From positions 372,001-436,000 of the forward strand of contig NZ_JAPNTZ010000007.1 in assembly GCF_026626335.1 (NCBI RefSeq): a stretch of 64,000 nt of DNA, in the 5' to 3' direction. A program made the translations under genes and the position numbers. Numbering within the stretch: position 1 is the first letter of the stretch; every line of letters starts with the position of its first letter. Of this stretch, positions 16,579 through 24,740 are shown piece after piece. The notes beneath the pieces are model-generated. The model was not told where the DNA came from, searched no databases, and was given only the letters and a program-made list of their open reading frames with translations. The stretch is from Paractinoplanes pyxinae (GTDB lineage Bacteria > Actinomycetota > Actinomycetes > Mycobacteriales > Micromonosporaceae).

Positions 16579-17499
16579 GTGACGATCAACTCGAAGCTGA
16601 GCACGTTCGCGGGCCTGCCGATCGTGGCCTGGGACGCCGACGAGACCCCCGCCGACCCCACCGCCGTGGCCTGGCGCCTCGAGGTGGAAGAGTTCGACGC
16701 CGACGAGTCCGAGATCGGGCTCGCCTTCGAGGCCCTGCTGAAACGCACCGGCGAGGGCGGCCCGGTGGCGCTGGTCGTCGGCGAGTGGGGCGAGGCGTAC
16801 GAGCGAACGTTCCCGATCGACCTGCTCGTGCGCAACGCCACCCGGCTGGGCCGGCTGCGCGCGCTGTTCGCTGCCGAGCTCACCTTCGAGCAGTGCGAGA
16901 TCTCCTGGATCAAGCAGGACGACATCACTCCCCTGCTCGAGGCGTTCCCCGCGCTCGAGACGCTGTGGGTGCGCGGCGCCGACGGCCTGGCGTTGCGCCC
17001 GCTGCGCCACGAGGGCCTGCGCGAGCTGGTCCTCCAGTCCGGCGGCCTCCCGGCCGAGGTCGTCCGGGCCGTAGGGGCGAGCGACTTCCCCAACCTGCAG
17101 CGGCTCGAGCTGTGGCTGGGCGTCGACAACTACGGCGGCGACGCCCGCGCCGACGACCTGGCGCCCATCCTGGCCGGGCGTGCCCTGCCCGCGCTCACCT
17201 CGCTCGGCTTCCGCAACGCCGAGATCGCCGACGAGGTGGCCGCCGCCCTGGCCGCCGCGCCCATCGTGGCCCGGCTGGCCGAGCTCGACCTGTCGATGGG
17301 CGCCCTGTCCGAGGCAGGCGGCGAGGCGCTGCTGGCCGGTCAGCCGCTCACCCACCTGAAATCGCTCAACCTGAGCCACCACTTCCTTTCCGAAGAGCTG
17401 GCCCAGCGCGTGGTCGACGAGCTGCCCGGCGTCCTGGTCGACGTGTCCGACCGGCAGCAGGAAGAAGAGTGGGGCCGCTACACAGCGGTCTCGGAATGA
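16579..17499 (+). CDS. STM4015 family protein (leucine-rich repeat-like)
   Basis: 306 residues. The sequence matches the STM4015 family: it starts with a short conserved part (FAGLPIVAWD, VAWRLEVEEFDADES) and continues with degenerate leucine-rich repeats (LRALFAAELTF, FPALETLWVRGADGLALRPL, LRELVLQSGGLP, FPNLQRLELWLGVDNYGGD, LTSLGFRNAEIADEV, LAELDLSMGALSEAGGEALL, LKSLNLSHHFLSEE). Leucine-rich repeats usually bind proteins, so this may be a scaffold or recognition subunit. It is the first gene of a tightly overlapping set with STM4014, 4013, 4012 and 4011 relatives. The start is GTG 16579. No biochemical function is known. Confidence 0.82.
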   Translation: MTINSKLSTFAGLPIVAWDADETPADPTAVAWRLEVEEFDADESEIGLAFEALLKRTGEGGPVALVVGEWGEAYERTFPIDLLVRNATRLGRLRALFAAELTFEQCEISWIKQDDITPLLEAFPALETLWVRGADGLALRPLRHEGLRELVLQSGGLPAEVVRAVGASDFPNLQRLELWLGVDNYGGDARADDLAPILAGRALPALTSLGFRNAEIADEVAAALAAAPIVARLAELDLSMGALSEAGGEALLAGQPLTHLKSLNLSHHFLSEELAQRVVDELPGVLVDVSDRQQEEEWGRYTAVSE

Positions 17500-18542
17500 T
17501 GCGGCTGGCGGTCGTCGGCAACCCGGGCAACCGCCGGGTCGCGCTGTTCGCGGCGGCGGTCGCGCGGGCCGGGTGGCCGGCCCCGGCGGTCTATCCGTGG
17601 CTCGACGTGCTGACCGGCGGCCCGGTCCCCGGCCCGGGTGAAACCGTGCGCATCGACTCGCCGGGCGAGGATGCCGAGGTCGACCGCCTGCTGCGCGGCG
17701 CGGCCATGGCGGCCGCGCCGGGCGAGATCGTCGGAGGCGCGGCGGCGTACGCGGGCCTGGGCGCCGCCCTCGACCGGGTCGCAGCGGGCGGTGGGTGGCT
17801 GCTCAACGCGCCGGGCGACATCCTGGCCATGAGCGACAAGCGCCGCTGTCATGCGCTGCTCCGCGCGGCCGGGGTTCCGGTGCCGCCCGCGCTGCCGGCC
17901 GTCGACGGCTACGCCTCGTTGCGGGCGGCCATGCGCACGGCCGGGTGGGCTCGGGTCTTCGTCAAACCGGCCCACGGCTCGTCGGCCTCCGGCGTACTGG
18001 CCCTGGCCGTCGCGGGCGCCCGTATCCAGGCCACGACTTCGGTCGAGGTCGGCGATGACGGGCGGCTCTACAACAACCTCCGCGTGCGCCGCTACGAGGA
18101 CGAGGCCACGATCGCCCGCATCGTCGACCGGCTTGCCCCCGACGGCCTGCATGTCGAGCGCTGGTATCCCAAGGCCGGCCTGGGCGACCGCGTGCTCGAC
18201 CTGCGAGTGCTCGTGGTCGCCGGGTCGCCGACGCATGTGGTGGCGCGGGCCAGCCGTACGCCGCTGACCAACCTGCACCTCGGCAACTCGCGGGGTGATG
18301 TGGCCGCGGTGCGGGCGGCGGCCGGATCGGAAGCCTGGGCGGCGGCCATGGAAACGTGCGCTGCGGTGGCCCGGTGCTTCCCGGGCAGCCTGCACGTGGG
18401 CGTCGACCTGATGTTCCGCTCGGGCTGGCGCGAGCACGCGGTGGCCGAGGTCAACGCGTTCGGCGATCTGCTGGTCGGGCTCGACACGTACGACGCCGAG
18501 GTGGCGGCCCTGCCGGCCTGGGTGGGCTCATGCGTGCGCTGA
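17496..18542 (+). CDS. STM4014 family protein (ATP-grasp fold)
   Basis: 348 residues. The N-terminal part (RLAVVGNPGNRRVALFAAA) is a pre-ATP-grasp Rossmann-like domain. The middle and C-terminal parts show ATP-grasp features: VFVKPAHGSSASGV (nucleotide-binding lysine), DLRVLVVAG, and the metal-binding end VGVDLMF...VAEVNAFGDLL. ATP-grasp enzymes form amide or ester bonds through acyl phosphates, so a ligase step is likely; substrates are unknown. ATGATG overlaps the STM4015 stop, so either ATG could start it. The stop overlaps the next gene by 13 bp. Confidence 0.82.
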   Translation: MMRLAVVGNPGNRRVALFAAAVARAGWPAPAVYPWLDVLTGGPVPGPGETVRIDSPGEDAEVDRLLRGAAMAAAPGEIVGGAAAYAGLGAALDRVAAGGGWLLNAPGDILAMSDKRRCHALLRAAGVPVPPALPAVDGYASLRAAMRTAGWARVFVKPAHGSSASGVLALAVAGARIQATTSVEVGDDGRLYNNLRVRRYEDEATIARIVDRLAPDGLHVERWYPKAGLGDRVLDLRVLVVAGSPTHVVARASRTPLTNLHLGNSRGDVAAVRAAAGSEAWAAAMETCAAVARCFPGSLHVGVDLMFRSGWREHAVAEVNAFGDLLVGLDTYDAEVAALPAWVGSCVR

Positions 18543-19327
18543 TCGGCAGTCACGACCTGCTCTTCGTCACGCTCGACACGCTGCGCTACGACGTCGCGGT
18601 GGCCGCGCTCGAGTCGGGCCGCACACCCACCCTGGCCCGGGTGCTGCCGGGCGGGCGGTGGGAGCGGCGGCACACCCCGGCCAGCTTCACCTACGCGGCC
18701 CATCACGCGTTCTTCGCCGGCTTCCTGCCCACACCCGTGACGCCCGGGCCGCACGAGCGGCTGTTCGCCGCGCGGTTCGCCGGCAGCGAGACCAGCGGCC
18801 CTTCGACGTACGTGTTCGACGCGGCCGACCTGCCCTCGGCGCTCACGAAAGAGGGCTACCACACGGTCTGCCTGGGCGGCGTCGGCTTCTTCAACCCGGG
18901 GGCGCCTCTCGGTCGCGTATTGCCCGGGTTGTTCGCGGAATCGCACTGGGAGCCGGCCTTCGGGGTCACCGCGCCCGGCTGCTTCGGCGCCCAGATCGAC
19001 CGTCTGCAGACCATCGTCGCGGAGTTGCCGGCCGACCGGCCGCTGTTCTCCTTCATCAACGCGGCCGCGCTGCATCAGCCGAACAAGCACTATCTGCCCG
19101 GCGCCACGGCCGACAGCTGGGAAAGTCAGGCCGCGGCTCTGGCCTATGTGGATGGTGAGCTGCCCCGGCTCCTCGAGCTGGTGACCGACCGGGGACGCCC
19201 CTGCCAAGTGATCATCTGTTCCGACCACGGCACGCTCTACGGCGAGGACGGCCACGTCGGCCATCGCGTCGCGCACGAGGCGGTGTGGACCGTGCCGTAC
19301 GCCGAATTCGTTCTGAGGCCCCGATGA
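18530..19327 (+). CDS. STM4013 family hydrolase (alkaline phosphatase/sulfatase-like)
   Basis: 265 residues. Metal-site motifs of the alkaline phosphatase/sulfatase superfamily are visible: FVTLDTLRYDVA at the N-terminus, HQPNKHYLPG in the middle, and IICSDHGTLYGEDGHVGHR near the C-terminus. ASFTYAAHHAFFAGFLP probably lies near the nucleophile. The protein is shorter than true sulfatases and lacks the Cys/Ser-x-Pro-x-Arg formylglycine motif, so phosphatase-type or other hydrolysis is more likely. It overlaps the genes on both sides, by 13 bp and 4 bp, which argues for stoichiometric expression of the cluster. Confidence 0.82.
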   Translation: MRALIGSHDLLFVTLDTLRYDVAVAALESGRTPTLARVLPGGRWERRHTPASFTYAAHHAFFAGFLPTPVTPGPHERLFAARFAGSETSGPSTYVFDAADLPSALTKEGYHTVCLGGVGFFNPGAPLGRVLPGLFAESHWEPAFGVTAPGCFGAQIDRLQTIVAELPADRPLFSFINAAALHQPNKHYLPGATADSWESQAAALAYVDGELPRLLELVTDRGRPCQVIICSDHGTLYGEDGHVGHRVAHEAVWTVPYAEFVLRPR

Positions 19328-20622
19328 CCCTCGACCAGTCGCCCTACCAGGGCTACCTCTACGCCTATCCGCACAAGACGGCCTATCGGCCGCTGACGCC
19401 GCGGCGCCCGCTGAGCGAGGTGTGGGCCGCGGAACGGCGGGACGCGCTCTTCGGGTACGTGCATCTGCCGTTCTGCGAGATGCGGTGCGGCTTCTGCAAT
19501 CTCTTCACCCGCGCGAACCCGCCCGCCGATCAGGTGACGGCTTATCTGGCGCAGCTGCGGCGGCAGGCCGTGGCCGTCCGCGAATCTGTGCCCGGCTCGT
19601 TCGCGCAGCTGGCGATCGGCGGCGGCACACCCACCTATCTCACCGCGCTCGAACTCGAGTCCTTGTTCGAGATCGTCCGGCTCGCGTTCGGCAGCGATCG
19701 CCTGCCCCTGTCGGTCGAGACGTCACCGGCCACCGCCACTCCCGATCGGCTGGCCGTGCTGGCCGAACACGGTACGACTCGGGTCAGCATGGGGGTGCAG
19801 AGCTTCCTGGATTCCGAGGCGCACGCTGCCGGCCGCCCGCAGCGGCTCGCCGACGTGCTCACCGCGCTGGAAGTCATTCGTACAGCCGAAATTCCGGTCT
19901 TGAATGTCGACCTTATCTACGGCATCGACGGGCAGACCGCGCAGACATGGCAGCACTCGCTCGACGAGGCGTTGCGCTGGCAGCCGGAAGAGCTCTACCT
20001 CTATCCCCTGTACGTGCGTCCGCTGACCGGACTGGGCCGGCGCGCCGGCGGCCGGGAGGGCTGGGACAGGCAGCGGCAAGAGCTGTACAACCAAGCAGTT
20101 TCGGTGCTGACCGACGCCGGTTACGAACAACAGTCGATGCGGCAGTTCCGCCGGATCGGGGCGCCGGCGGTCGACGGGCCGGACTACTGCTGCCAGGACG
20201 ACGGCATGGTCGGCCTCGGCTGCGGCGCCCGGTCGTACACGACGTCGCTGCACTACTCGTTCGACTACGCGGTCGGCGTCTCCGAGGTGCGGGCGGTGCT
20301 CGACGACTACCTGTCCCGGCCGGCCGGCGACTTCCGCTACGCCGAGATCGGCTTCGACCTCGACCAGGCCGAACAGCGCCGCCGATGGCTGTTGAAATCC
20401 CTGCTCCGGCTTACGGGTGTCGACCCCGACGCGTATCGGGAGCGCTTCGGCACCCCGCACACCGACGATTTCCCGCAGCTCACCGAGCTGGTCGAGCGCG
20501 GCTGGCTCGACGACGACCGGTGCCGGCTGACCGCGGCCGGGCTGGCCCGGTCCGACGCGATCGGGCCGTGGCTGGTCTCCGGCCCGGTGCGCGAGGCGAT
20601 GGGGGCGTACGTTGCCCGATGA
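19324..20622 (+). CDS. STM4012 family radical SAM protein (HemW-like)
   Basis: 432 residues. The radical SAM cluster ligands are C51, C55 and C58 in FCEMRCGFCN, and the GGGTPT motif follows near residue 100. The overall layout (YVHLPFCxxxCxFC, LAIGGGTPTYL, SVETSPATATP, RVSMGVQSF, NVDLIYGIDGQT) is that of the HemW/coproporphyrinogen dehydrogenase-like branch, whose members include haem chaperones and radical methyltransferases. A C-terminal winged-helix-like section (FDLDQAEQRRRWLLKSLLRL) follows. The ATG overlaps the STM4013 stop by 4 bp. The reaction is unknown. Confidence 0.87.
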   Translation: MTLDQSPYQGYLYAYPHKTAYRPLTPRRPLSEVWAAERRDALFGYVHLPFCEMRCGFCNLFTRANPPADQVTAYLAQLRRQAVAVRESVPGSFAQLAIGGGTPTYLTALELESLFEIVRLAFGSDRLPLSVETSPATATPDRLAVLAEHGTTRVSMGVQSFLDSEAHAAGRPQRLADVLTALEVIRTAEIPVLNVDLIYGIDGQTAQTWQHSLDEALRWQPEELYLYPLYVRPLTGLGRRAGGREGWDRQRQELYNQAVSVLTDAGYEQQSMRQFRRIGAPAVDGPDYCCQDDGMVGLGCGARSYTTSLHYSFDYAVGVSEVRAVLDDYLSRPAGDFRYAEIGFDLDQAEQRRRWLLKSLLRLTGVDPDAYRERFGTPHTDDFPQLTELVERGWLDDDRCRLTAAGLARSDAIGPWLVSGPVREAMGAYVAR

Positions 20623-21469
20623 CCTCTACGTGCTCTATCGGGGGCCGCTCGCGAGCTGCAACTACGACTGCCCGTACTGCCCGTTCGCCAAGCGGGTCGA
20701 CCCGCCCGATCTGTTGCGCGCCGACCGGGCCGACCTCGCCCGGTTCGCGGACTGGGTCGAGGCGACCACCGACCGGCGGCTGTCAGTGCTCTTCACCCCG
20801 TGGGGCGAGGGCCTGACGCGCAGCTGGTACCGCGAGACGATCGTCCGCCTGTCACATCTGCCCCACGTCGCGCGAGTGGCCATCCAGACCAACCTGGCTG
20901 CCCGGCTGTCGTTCCTGTCCACAGCAGACACTGACACGGCCGCGCTGTGGGCCACTTACCATCCCGGCCAGGTGACCCGGGCCCGCTTCCTCGCCCGCTG
21001 CCGGCAACTCGATGAGATGGGCGTCCGCTACTCGGTCGGCGTGGTCGGTCTGCCCGCGCATTACGAGGAAGCGGTCGCGCTGCGGGCTTCGCTACCTCCA
21101 ACGGTGTACGTGTGGATCAACGCAGCCGAGGGCCACGTCTACACCCCGTCGGAAGAGGCGCGCTGGACGGCGCTGGACCCCCACTTCGGCGACAGCGTCC
21201 GCCCCCACGCGTCGCTGGGCCTGCCCTGCCACGCCGGCGAAACCGCCATCTCAGTCCTGGGCGACGGCACAGTCCGCCGCTGCCACTTCATCCCCACCCC
21301 GCTGGGCAACCTCTACGACGACAGCTGGCGCGCCGCCCTGCAACCACGCCCGTGCACCAACAACCTGTGCGACTGCCACATCGGCTACGTCCACCTGAAG
21401 CCGCTGGCCCTGCGAGACGTCTACACAGACGGCCTGCTGGAACGAATCCCCGCCGCCTGGCCCGCCTGA
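20612..21469 (+). CDS. STM4011 family radical SAM protein
   Basis: 285 residues. The cluster motif is SCNYDCPYCPF (C16, C20, C23). The C-terminal third has further cysteines (GLPCHAGE, VRRCHFIPTPLGNLYDD, PCTNNLCDCHIG) that look like ligands of one auxiliary iron-sulphur cluster, as in SPASM/twitch enzymes; GxVRRCHF...GNL is typical of such domains. The TTG start at 20612 is preceded by GGGGG at 6-bp spacing and overlaps the STM4012 stop by 11 bp. With STM4012 it gives the cluster two radical SAM enzymes of different subfamilies. The substrate is unknown. Confidence 0.87.
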   Translation: MPDDLYVLYRGPLASCNYDCPYCPFAKRVDPPDLLRADRADLARFADWVEATTDRRLSVLFTPWGEGLTRSWYRETIVRLSHLPHVARVAIQTNLAARLSFLSTADTDTAALWATYHPGQVTRARFLARCRQLDEMGVRYSVGVVGLPAHYEEAVALRASLPPTVYVWINAAEGHVYTPSEEARWTALDPHFGDSVRPHASLGLPCHAGETAISVLGDGTVRRCHFIPTPLGNLYDDSWRAALQPRPCTNNLCDCHIGYVHLKPLALRDVYTDGLLERIPAAWPA

Positions 21470-21500
21470 AAATGTCGTAGGGCCCCGCTACGGTTCGCTC

Positions 21501-21818
21501 ATGTATCGCCAGGGAGACGTTCTGATCGTGTCCATTACGCAGGCCGAGGTGCCGCAGTGCTCGGCCGTGCCCCGCGACCGCCGCGGCCGCATGGTGCTGG
21601 CCCGCGGCGAGGCCACCGGCCACGCCCACGTGATCGGCGGCCCCGGCCTGCAGCTGCTGGCCGACCTCGACGACCCCGATCGCATGTTCGTCGAGGTGCC
21701 GCAGTACGGCCGCGTGACCCACGAGGAACACGGCCCGATCTCGCTACCAGCCGGCCACTACCGCGTGGTCCGCCAACGCGAATACGTGCCCGGTTCCTTC
21801 CGCCCCGTCGCCGACTGA
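21501..21818 (+). CDS. Small conserved protein adjacent to a DUF6745-type gene
   Basis: 105 residues opening MYRQGDVLIVSI, continuing with LARGEATGHAHVIGGPG and ending LPAGHYRVVRQREYVPG. The conserved QGDV...GEATGHAH pattern recurs in small proteins encoded next to DUF6745 genes, so I place it as their usual partner; its function is unknown. All-beta character and a His-x-His (HAHV) site are visible. It starts 31 bp after the STM4011 stop, so it could be read from the same transcript. The stop is 8 bp before the next ATG, suggesting coupling. Confidence 0.75.
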   Translation: MYRQGDVLIVSITQAEVPQCSAVPRDRRGRMVLARGEATGHAHVIGGPGLQLLADLDDPDRMFVEVPQYGRVTHEEHGPISLPAGHYRVVRQREYVPGSFRPVAD

Positions 21819-21826
21819 GGCCCGCC

Positions 21827-23109
21827 ATGCGACTGACCCCCGACCAGGAAGCAGCAGCCGCCGCCCTCGAAGACCAGTGGCTGGCCGCCGCCCTGGAAAG
21901 CGCCCCGCCAACCGCCCCGCAGCCGAGGGCGGCGTCCGAGAGGCCTACCGCCAGGCCGGCCTCCCCGAGCCCGAGCAGATCTTCTGGCTCCCGTCCCCCC
22001 GGGCTGGCGCCGTGGCCGCCGCCCTGCTCTCCGGCCACCCCGCCGAGGGCCCCGCCTGGGTGACCGAGGTGCACCAAGCCCTCGCTCATCAGGGCTGGCC
22101 CTCCACCGACTCGAACTCCCCTTCCTCATCCCCGTCCCAGCCCAAGAGCGCGGCCGCCTCCCCGCCCTCAAATTCGGCCCACGGCGACAAGGGAGCCGAG
22201 CTTGAGATCCTGGCGTCAACCGCAGGCGCGGCACCGTCAAGACCGTTGGCGGGCGCGTCCGTGCGCCGGCAGATTCGCACCGAGCCGTGGGCTGCCGCGC
22301 GGGAGCGGGCGTCGCAGGCGCTCGGCGCCGAAGGCTGGTCCCAGCTGACGGCCGCCGCGGGCCGCCGTTCGTGGGCGCTGGTGATGGACAGGGTCGGCAC
22401 CCGCCTGCGCCAACGCCTCGGCGACGACCTGACCGCCGACCTCCCGCCCAGCTTGGCCCGAGCCGCACGCTCCCGCCTGCTGGACGCCATCTACGGCCAG
22501 CACGACGGCGTCTGGCTGGCCACGTTCGAGGCCGCCGATCGTCTGCACCCCCGCGCTGCCCTGTTCGACAACCTGACCGGCCTGGCCGCCGTAGCCCGAA
22601 ACAGCGGCTGGTGGTGGGCCACCGCCCGCTACGCCATCCTGACCGAACGCCCCACCCGAGTCACCCGCGACAACGTCGGCCGCCTGCACCGCGGCGAGGG
22701 CCCGGCCATGGAATACCCCGACGGCTACGCCCTCTGGGCCTGGCGCGGCATGCCCATCCCCACCGACCTGGCCGCCCAACTGCCAACCCTCACCGCCGAC
22801 CGCATAGGCGCCGAATCCAACGCCGAACTACGCCGAGTCATGCTCGAACACTTCGGCTACGACCGCTACCTCCGCGAGGCCGGCGCCCAGGCCCTGCACA
22901 AAGACGAAACAGGCACCCTCTGGCACCTACCCCTACCCGGCGACGAGCCTTTGGTCATGGTCGAGGTGGTGAATGCCACCCCCGAGCCCGACGGCACCAG
23001 CCGCATCTACTGGCTCCGAGTCCCACCCACCACCCGAACCGCCCGAGAGGGCGTCGCCTGGACCTTCGGCCTGGAAGCCGCCCAGTACCACCCCCAGATC
23101 CAGACGTAA
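21827..23109 (+). CDS. DUF6745-type protein with an apparent N-terminal frameshift
   Basis: ATG 21827, preceded by GAGG at 7-bp spacing, begins a good N-terminus (MRLTPDQEAAAAALEDQWLA), but that frame ends at 22063. The rest of the family-like protein (ANRPAAEGGVREAYRQAGL onwards, to 23109) lies in another frame. The switch fits the loss of one base near 21907. An in-frame GTG at 21877 could start a 410-residue product but has no ribosome binding site. The C-terminal ~260 residues match DUF6745 (VARNSGWWWATARYAIL, ETGTLWHLPLPGDEPL, VVNATPEPDG, REGVAWTFGL). A Ser/Pro/Ala-rich segment sits around codons 80-125. It may be a pseudogene, a sequencing error or a programmed shift. Confidence 0.65.
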
Positions 23110-23140
23110 CCTCACCACTCCGTTGCCGCCCCCGTCCCCG

Positions 23141-23210
23141 CCGTTCCCGCCCCCGCCGTTCCCGCCTCCGCCGTTCCCGCCTCCGCCGTTCCCGCGCCCG
23201 CCGTTGCCTC
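23141..23210. repeat. 15-bp tandem repeat (CCGTTCCCGCCTCCG)
   Basis: Four near-identical 15-bp units (23141-23200) and one decayed unit follow directly after the DUF6745 gene. The remainder of the gap to the tRNA (23211-23364) shows no gene or clear signal. Confidence 0.7.
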
Positions 23211-23364
23211 ACTGACTGCACTTCGCCCCCTCCGCCACGTGCGGGGCGTCGACCCCGGCCGACTCCGCCTTCATGCGGACGGCGCCCTCCGACCAGCCCT
23301 CCAAGGCCCTTTCGACCCCCTCTGTGGTTGCCGCGAAGAGGACGGGGTAGGCTTTACCTACCGA

Positions 23365-23438
23365 CGCGGGGTGGAGCAGCTCGGTAGCTCGCTGGGCTCA
23401 TAACCCAGAGGTCGCAGGTTCAAATCCTGTCCCCGCTA
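23365..23438 (+). tRNA. tRNA-fMet(CAT), copy 1
   Basis: A 74-nt cloverleaf with anticodon CAT in CTCATAA. Initiator features: the first acceptor position does not pair (C1 opposite U72) and the anticodon stem ends in three G-C pairs (GGG/CCC). The T arm contains GGTTCAAATCC. CCA is not encoded. It is identical base for base to the inverted copy at 24741-24814 and is also preceded by CCGA. A hairpin terminator follows within 20 bp. Confidence 0.95.
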
Positions 23439-23455
23439 CAAAAGAAGTGCAGGTC

Positions 23456-23489
23456 AGAAGGCCCTAACCCATCCGGGTGAGGGCCTTCT
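23456..23489 (+). terminator. Terminator after tRNA-fMet copy 1
   Basis: AGAAGGCCCT (23456-23465) pairs perfectly with AGGGCCTTCT (23480-23489), with an inner CCC/GGG pair. There is only a weak T tail (GCATGTT). Confidence 0.7.
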
Positions 23490-23801
23490 GCATGTTCCGA
23501 CCCCGCCACCTCCCCACTGTCGCCAGTGGATCGCCACGGCGTAGCCGTAGGAGCAAGCCCAGCGACGCACCCGCCATGCAGGAACGCGTCCAGTCTGCGC
23601 AGCCAAGCCCGAAAGCGTGACGTCCTGCCACCTACGACCCCGGCCCTTCGGACCTCTCGTGTGCCGGCCTAGGTCACGCTCCATCGGCACCACACGCCGT
23701 GGAAGGCCGGCCATCTGACTTGCGCCGCATCCGTTCGCGGCGCTGAGGCTGCGCGGCACGTAGCGGTGGGAGGCCGGTGCTGAGAGCGGTCCCAAGGCAA
23801 A

Positions 23802-23976
23802 GGGCGGTCCTGGGCGGAGTACAGCCCGAAGGCGAAGGGCGGTCCTGGGCGAAGGGCAGCCCGAAGGCGAAGGGCGGTCCTGGGCGAAGGGCAGCCCGAA
23901 GGCGAAGGGCGATCCTGGGCGAAGGGCAGCCCGAAGGCGAAGGGCGATCCTGGGCGGAGTGCAGCCCGAAGGCGAA
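23802..23976. repeat. Five tandem 35-bp repeats
   Basis: Five head-to-tail 35-bp units (23802, 23837, 23872, 23907, 23942), each beginning GGG(C)GGTCCTGGGCG or GGGCGATCCTGGGCG and ending CAGCCCGAAGGCGAA. Units differ by one to three bases. The period is not a multiple of three, which argues against a protein repeat. Degenerate relatives (GGCCCCGGGGGCGG) continue to about 24010. Confidence 0.85.
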
Positions 23977-24417
23977 GGGTGGCCCCGGGGGCGGAAGGCG
24001 GCCCCGGGGGCGGAGGGCAGTCCTTGAGGCGGAGGGCGGATGGCCGTCCTGAATCAAAGGGCCCTCCTGGATCGAAGGGCGGTCCCGTGCTTCGCGCGGG
24101 GCGCTGAGGTTGAGAGCAGTCTCGGGCGGAGGGCGTTCTGAGGGTGAGGGCGGCCCTAGGACTGAGGCGGCCCTGGTGCTGAGCACACCGCCGACCGCAC
24201 GACCATCGGCGGCCGATTCCCCGCCAGAGCCGATCACCAGCGGTTGCTGAACGTCCTGGTTCTCGACTTCATCGCTGTCCTTATGCGGGCGTTCGCGATG
24301 GAGGCTTTCCGCGGAGTGATCGACCCGTGTCGCGACCGTGCACAGGCGGTCCGTTTCAGGCGGAGCCGACGGCTGATGGCCAATCACTGCCTATGGACGA
24401 CCCACACACCGAATCTC

Positions 24418-24600
24418 GCCGAGCGCGAAGCGCGCAGGCCAAGCCCGAAGCGCACATCTCTCGCCGAGCGCGAAGCGCGCAGGCCCCACACACGCTCGCC
24501 GAGCGCGAAGCGCGCAGGCCCAAGCGCGAAGCGCGCAGGCCCAAGCGCGAAGCGCGCAGGCCCCGCCACATCTCTCGCCGAGCGCGAAGCGCGCAGGCCC
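24418..24600. repeat. Repeats of a GCGCGAAGCGCGC palindrome
   Basis: The core GAGCGCGAAGCGCGCAGGCC, or a version starting AAGCGCG, occurs six times, separated by 0-25 bp of variable spacer that often includes ACATCTCTCGCC. Each core contains GCGC-GAA-GCGC, so each copy can form a small stem. The arrangement resembles a dispersed intergenic palindrome family expanded locally. Confidence 0.75.
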
Positions 24601-24685
24601 CCCACCCAGGCCCGAAGGGCCTTCCAGCCCAGCCACCCACGACCGCAACCACCGTAACGTGGGGTCTGGGGGCTCGGCCCCCAGG

Positions 24686-24733
24686 AAAAAGCGAAGAGGC
24701 CCCGGTCCGCGCGTTCCGCGGACAAGGGCCTCC
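24686..24733 (-). terminator. Terminator after tRNA-fMet copy 2
   Basis: On the minus strand GAGGCCC pairs with GGGCCTC around an inner TCCGCG/CGCGGA stem, followed by TTCGCTTTTT. It ends about 8 bp after the tRNA and is unrelated in sequence to the terminator of copy 1. Confidence 0.75.
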
Positions 24734-24740
24734 CGACTCG

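Larger units (their letters stand above)
23490..24685. other. Gene-poor, repeat-rich region between inverted tRNA-fMet genes
   Basis: About 1.2 kb without a convincing gene. Open frames exist on both strands (for instance minus-strand frames within 23454-23795 and 23674-24387) but their translations are low-complexity readings of the repeats, change composition abruptly and lack ribosome binding sites. The region holds two unrelated repeat tracts (23802-23976 and 24418-24600). No integrase, transposase or attachment-like direct repeat was found. Confidence 0.6.

Noticed and set aside
23802-23976. CRISPR array
   Set aside because: The 35-bp units are directly abutting with no spacers, and no cas genes are present.
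23454-24387. Minus-strand hypothetical genes between the tRNAs
   Set aside because: Translations merely read through the 35-bp repeats; no start signals or family resemblance.
24418-24600. CRISPR-like repeat/spacer pattern
   Set aside because: Spacers are of irregular length (0-25 bp) and low complexity; the repeat is a short GC palindrome.
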